The notes beneath the pieces are model-generated. The model did not search any database. It saw only the letters and a program-made list of their open reading frames with translations, and was not told the origin of the DNA. A stretch of DNA of 48,507 bases. Source: Streptomyces chilikensis. GTDB taxonomy: Bacteria > Actinomycetota > Actinomycetes > Streptomycetales > Streptomycetaceae. The stretch is taken from the NCBI RefSeq assembly GCF_001642695.1, contig NZ_LWCC02000005.1, positions 3,629,648-3,678,154 of the forward strand, given 5' to 3'. Shown here one piece after another: positions 45,539 to 48,507 of this stretch. Every line of letters starts with the position of its first letter. The stretch's first letter is position 1. The position numbers and the translations under genes were made by a program.

Positions 45539-47071
45539 ATGAGCAGTGCCGTACCGCCGACCCGGGACGAGACCGGGGACGGGCAGCCGGGGCGCCGGCG
45601 GTTCGTCTTCCCCAGCGCGCCGACCGTGCTGGTGCTCGTCACCCTGGCGGTCTGGCTGCTGGCCTTCCTCATCCCCTCCGGCGTCTACGACCGGGACGAG
45701 GACGGTGCGCCGGTACAGGGCACCTACCACCGCGTCGATTCCGGGCTGAGCTTCCTCGACCGGCTGGAGGACCTCTTCCTCGCGCCGGTCAACGGCCTCT
45801 ACGGCATCCGGGACGAGAACGGGGTGGTCGGCCCCGACCTGGCGGGCGAGCTGTACGGCGCGGCCGGCGTCTTCCTCTACGTCCTGGCGATCGGCGCGTT
45901 CATCACCATGGTGTTCGCGACCGGCGCCCTCAACCACGGCATCGAACGGCTGGCCCACCGGCTGCGGAACCGCGGTTCGCTGCTGATCGCGGTGATCATG
46001 CTGGTCTTCGCGGTGCTGGGCACGGTCTCCGGGTTCGCCGAGGAGACGCTGGGCTTCTACGGCCTGGTGGTGCCGCTGATGCTCGCGCTGGGCCACGACA
46101 GGATGACCGCGCTCGGGGTGACCGTCCTCGGCGCGGGCATCGGCGTGCTGACCTCGACGGTCAACCCGTTCGCGACCGGGGTGGCGTCCTCGGCCGCCGG
46201 GATCTCGCTGGGCGACGGCATCGTGCTGCGCTTCGTGATGTGGCTGGCGCTGACCTCGGTGACCGTCGGGTACGTGCTGCTCTACGCCCGCCGGGTGCGG
46301 CGGAACCCGGAACGCTCGCTCTCCGGCTTCCTGCCCGGGGACCGGGAACTGGCCGCCCAGTCGCGGCGCGAGGTGCCGCCGCTGGGCGGCACGGAGCGGG
46401 CGGTGCTGGCCGTCATGGTGCTGGTCTTCACCTTCATGATCTTCGCGGTGGTCCCCTGGTCCGCCGCGCTCACCGGCGACGCCGACGCCGAGCCGTACGG
46501 GTTCGAGCTGGGCTGGTACTTCCCGCAGCTCGCGGCGATGTTCCTGGTCGCGGCGGTGCTGGTGGGCGTCGTCGCGCGGATGGGCGAGCAGCGGGTCAGC
46601 GAGACGGTGGTGCGGGGCGCGGCGGACTTCGTCGCGCCCGCGCTGGTGGTGGTGCTGGCCCGAGGGGTCACCGTGATCATGAACAACTCGCGGATCACCG
46701 ACACCGTGCTGCACGGCGTCGAAGGGGTGGTGGAGGGCACCTCGTCGGGGATCTTCGCGATCCTGGTGTTCGTGGTGAACCTGCCGCTGGCGTTCCTGAT
46801 CCCCTCGACCTCCGGGCACGCCACCCTCGCCATGCCGATCATCGCGCCGCTGGCCGACTTCGCGGGCGTCTCCCGGGCGGTGGCGGTCACCGCCTGGCAG
46901 GCGTCCAGCGGGCTCATGAACCTCTGGGTGCCGACGAGTGCGGTGATCATGGGCGGCTGCGCGCTGGCCAAGGTGGGCTACAACCGGTACGTCCGGTTCG
47001 TGCTGCCGCTGCTCGGACTGCTGTTCCTGCTGGTCTGCCTCTTCCTGGCGCTGGGCGCGGCCTTCACCTGA
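45539..47071 (+). CDS. YfcC family membrane transporter
   Basis: A 510-residue transporter with about 12 membrane segments, of the YfcC family (PF03606-like carriers, related to C4-dicarboxylate/short-chain fatty-acid and basic amino acid transporters). After FPSAPTVLVLVTLAVWLLAFLIPSGVYDR comes a large periplasmic loop (about 48-115). The signature region GVTVLGAGIGVLTSTVNPFATGVASSAAG and the late IPSTSGHATLAMPIIAPLADF / GLMNLWVPTSAVIMGGCALA hairpins match the two re-entrant loops of this superfamily. The substrate is unknown. The ATG at 45539 has GGAGGGGAG 10 bases upstream. It stands alone, 40 bases before the glycosylase gene in the same direction. Confidence 0.88.
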   Translation: MSSAVPPTRDETGDGQPGRRRFVFPSAPTVLVLVTLAVWLLAFLIPSGVYDRDEDGAPVQGTYHRVDSGLSFLDRLEDLFLAPVNGLYGIRDENGVVGPDLAGELYGAAGVFLYVLAIGAFITMVFATGALNHGIERLAHRLRNRGSLLIAVIMLVFAVLGTVSGFAEETLGFYGLVVPLMLALGHDRMTALGVTVLGAGIGVLTSTVNPFATGVASSAAGISLGDGIVLRFVMWLALTSVTVGYVLLYARRVRRNPERSLSGFLPGDRELAAQSRREVPPLGGTERAVLAVMVLVFTFMIFAVVPWSAALTGDADAEPYGFELGWYFPQLAAMFLVAAVLVGVVARMGEQRVSETVVRGAADFVAPALVVVLARGVTVIMNNSRITDTVLHGVEGVVEGTSSGIFAILVFVVNLPLAFLIPSTSGHATLAMPIIAPLADFAGVSRAVAVTAWQASSGLMNLWVPTSAVIMGGCALAKVGYNRYVRFVLPLLGLLFLLVCLFLALGAAFT

Positions 47072-47111
47072 CCGGTGGTCCGGCCGCCCGCCTCCCCTAC
47101 GCTGGGACGGT

Positions 47112-47819
47112 ATGGACGACGACCTCGCAGCCCTCGACCGGCGTGTCTGCGCGTGCCGGGCCTGCCCGCGGCTGGTCGCCTGGCGGGAGGAGGTGGCCCG
47201 GGTCAAGCGGGCGTCGTTCGCCGACTGGGAGTACTGGGGGCGGCCGGTGCCCGGGTTCGGGCCGCCGGACGCACGGGTCGCGGTGATCGGGCTGGCCCCC
47301 GCCGCGCACGGCGGCAACCGCACCGGGCGGATGTTCACCGGGGACCGGTCCGGGGACGTGCTGTACGCCGCGCTGCACCGGGTGGGCCTGGCCTCGCAGC
47401 CGGCCTCGACCCACCGGGGCGACGGGCTGGAGCTGTACGGGGTCCGGGTGACGGCGCCGGTGCACTGCGCGCCCCCGGCGAACCGTCCCACCCCGCTGGA
47501 GCGGGACACCTGCCGGACCTGGCTGGTCCAGGAGCTGACCCTGCTGCGGCCCACCCTGCGCTCGGTGGTGGTACTCGGCGCCTTCGGCTGGCAGGCGGCG
47601 CTGCCGGCCCTCTCGGCGGCGGGGTGGACGGTGCCGCGCCCGCGGCCGGCGTTCGGCCACGGAGCCCGGGTGCGGCTGGAGCCCGCCGTCCCGGGGGCGG
47701 CGCCGCTGGAGGTGCTCGGCTGTTTCCACGTCAGCCAGCGGAACGTCTTCACGGGCAGGCTCACGCCGGAGATGCTGCGCGAGGTCCTGGCCGCCGCGGC
47801 CACGGCCGCCGGACTCTGA
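47112..47819 (+). CDS. Family 5 uracil-DNA glycosylase (UdgB-type)
   Basis: A 235-residue base-excision repair enzyme that removes uracil (and other deaminated bases) from DNA. The N-terminal CACRACPRL begins a four-Cys [4Fe-4S] site; its later ligands would be in HCAPPANRP and around GCFH. Catalytic motif A is IGLAPAAHGGNRTGRMFTGDRSG, which lacks the polar catalytic residue of family 4, as expected of family 5. Motif B is CFHVSQRNVFTGRLT, the counterpart of the common HPSQQNTFTG; the Pro-to-Val change (HVSQRN) is unusual. Length is typical. High-GC actinomycetes often carry this enzyme because cytosine deamination is frequent. Confidence 0.9.
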   Translation: MDDDLAALDRRVCACRACPRLVAWREEVARVKRASFADWEYWGRPVPGFGPPDARVAVIGLAPAAHGGNRTGRMFTGDRSGDVLYAALHRVGLASQPASTHRGDGLELYGVRVTAPVHCAPPANRPTPLERDTCRTWLVQELTLLRPTLRSVVVLGAFGWQAALPALSAAGWTVPRPRPAFGHGARVRLEPAVPGAAPLEVLGCFHVSQRNVFTGRLTPEMLREVLAAAATAAGL

Positions 47820-47973
47820 CCGCAACGGACCCGCGGCGGACGTGCCGGGTCCACGGACGCGCCGGGCCCACGGGTGTGCCGGGTCCGCGGATCCGCCGGG
47901 TCCGCGGCGGCCGCACCGGTCCCGGCGGAGTCCGCGGCTGTGCGCCCGGCGGAGGCACGAGGGCGCACGTCCG
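47820..47973. repeat. 17-base tandem repeat region after the uracil-DNA glycosylase gene
   Basis: Four imperfect 17-base units run head to tail at 47838-47854, 47855-47871, 47872-47888 and 47889-47905, each with a GCCGGGTCC-like core. The rest of the stretch is GC-rich and low in complexity. It lies where the C-terminal part of the adjacent RidA-like pseudogene would be expected. Confidence 0.75.
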
Positions 47974-48148
47974 TCAGGGGCGCCGGACGTACCGGACGTC
48001 GGGTTCGCCCTCCCCGACGAGGTTCCCGTCCGTCCAGCGGCACCGTTCCGGCGAGGAAGGCGAGCCCGGTCCGGGCCTCCACCACGCAGGCGTGGGAGCA
48101 GGAGGGCGGAGGCAGGAGGCCCGGGGCGGTCACGACGCGCTCGATCAC
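47974..48148 (-). pseudogene. RidA-like gene, frameshifted and truncated
   Basis: From a GTG at 48148, with GGAGGT just upstream, the minus strand encodes VIERVVTAPGLLPPPSCSH, then VVEARTGLAFLAGTVPLD, which matches the N-terminus of RidA/YjgF-type enamine deaminases. At 48027-48034 the bases CGTC are tandemly duplicated; this shifts the frame. Removing one copy restores DGNLVGEGEPDV, the expected RidA continuation, but only about eight more residues follow (RYVRRP) before a stop at 47974. The remaining 70 or more residues of a normal RidA (about 130) are absent. The gene therefore carries both a frameshift and a 3' loss. Confidence 0.7.
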
Positions 48149-48349
48149 GCGACCTCCGGTGCTGGGGGCCCCGCACGGTGCGGGGCACGCAGGTCATGGT
48201 GCGGCGCGGCCCCCCGCCGCACCCCGATCCACCCGTCACGCACTCGCAACACCGCTGTTCGCGCCGGTTCTCCGACGCTCGGTACGGTGAGTTCGTCCCG
48301 CCCGGCCGACGACGCCCGAAGACGTCCACCGCACCCGACGGGAGTCCCC

Positions 48350-48507
48350 GTGACCGTCCGCCCCCGCACCCCGCTGCCGCCCTGGCTGGAGCACGCGCTG
48401 CGCACGCGGCGCGAGCCCGTCCCGTGGGGGGCCGTGGTCCGGGGCGCCTGCGCCGCCGGGCCGCTGCTGGCGGCGGCACTGGCCGCGGGCCGGCCGTCCG
48501 CCGGGGT
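48350..48507 (+). CDS. FUSC-family membrane protein, N-terminal fragment cut by window end
   Basis: Starting with GTG at 48350 (GGGAG five bases upstream), the frame stays open to the window end and reads TVRPRTPLPPWLEHALR, then VPWGAVVRGACAAGPLLAAALAAGRPSAG. A short basic/Pro start followed by a first membrane segment that ends GRP is typical of actinomycete FUSC (fusaric-acid-resistance-like / aromatic acid exporter) proteins. Only about 52 residues are visible, so the family call is tentative. Confidence 0.5.
   Translation, partial: MTVRPRTPLPPWLEHALRTRREPVPWGAVVRGACAAGPLLAAALAAGRPSAG

Overview
The window is about 48.5 kb of very GC-rich DNA. Its genes have almost exclusively G or C at third codon positions, many GTG (and one TTG) starts, and actinobacterial families such as DUF3349, DUF6011, DUF6343, an ANTAR response regulator and an S1 protein with four S1 domains. 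It looks like a core stretch of a Streptomyces (or very close relative) chromosome. From memory, the order gltBD - chorismate mutase - pepN - pyk - ANTAR regulator - liv transporter - polA - rpsA - coaE resembles the conserved central region of S. coelicolor. I see no prophage, insertion sequence, CRISPR array or secondary-metabolite cluster.

Layout. 1-2.2 kb: an ADP-ribosylglycohydrolase (minus) divergent from a VIT1/CCC1 metal transporter. 2.2-8.8 kb: a long leader, then translationally coupled gltB-gltD (glutamate synthase), closed by a strong terminator. 9-15.1 kb: a TerF-like VWA protein, a DUF4246 protein with 2OG-Fe(II)-oxygenase-like residues, small DUF6011 and DUF3349 proteins, an AroQ chorismate mutase and aminopeptidase N. 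15.4-18.1 kb: a Tat-exported 5'-nucleotidase (minus) and a SIMPL-domain protein. 18.2-21.4 kb: pyruvate kinase (probably leaderless), an HTH plus double-LAGLIDADG protein, an unusual tRNA with anticodon CAA, and a PdtaR-type ANTAR regulator. 21.5-27.2 kb: a five-gene branched-chain amino acid ABC transporter on the minus strand (livK-H-M-G-F), with a stem-loop between the binding protein and the permeases.

27.6-30.5 kb (minus): a PaaI-like thioesterase behind an FdhF/YdeP-type molybdopterin oxidoreductase. 30.7-33.4 kb: DNA polymerase I with a decayed proofreading domain, then a terminator and a G-quadruplex motif. 34-40.3 kb: a DUF4184 membrane protein, a secreted lytic transglycosylase, an HrpB-type helicase and a methyltransferase. 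40.4-44.5 kb: rpsA with a textbook promoter and a 188-nt leader, PAC2, coaE and a TPR protein. 44.5-48.5 kb: DUF6343, an S4 RNA-binding protein, a YfcC carrier, a family-5 uracil-DNA glycosylase, a broken RidA-like gene, and the first 158 bases of an apparent FUSC-family gene.

Most of the window is ordinary housekeeping: nitrogen assimilation, amino acid uptake, glycolysis, replication/repair and translation. Four points stand out. The HrpB gene has lost the segment carrying helicase motif VI. The tRNA has a Leu(CAA) anticodon loop but a short class-I variable region. A freestanding LAGLIDADG/HTH gene lies just downstream of that tRNA. A RidA-family pseudogene is broken by a 4-base duplication. 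I did not find a convincing multi-gene undescribed system; the tRNA/LAGLIDADG locus is the best candidate for something new.
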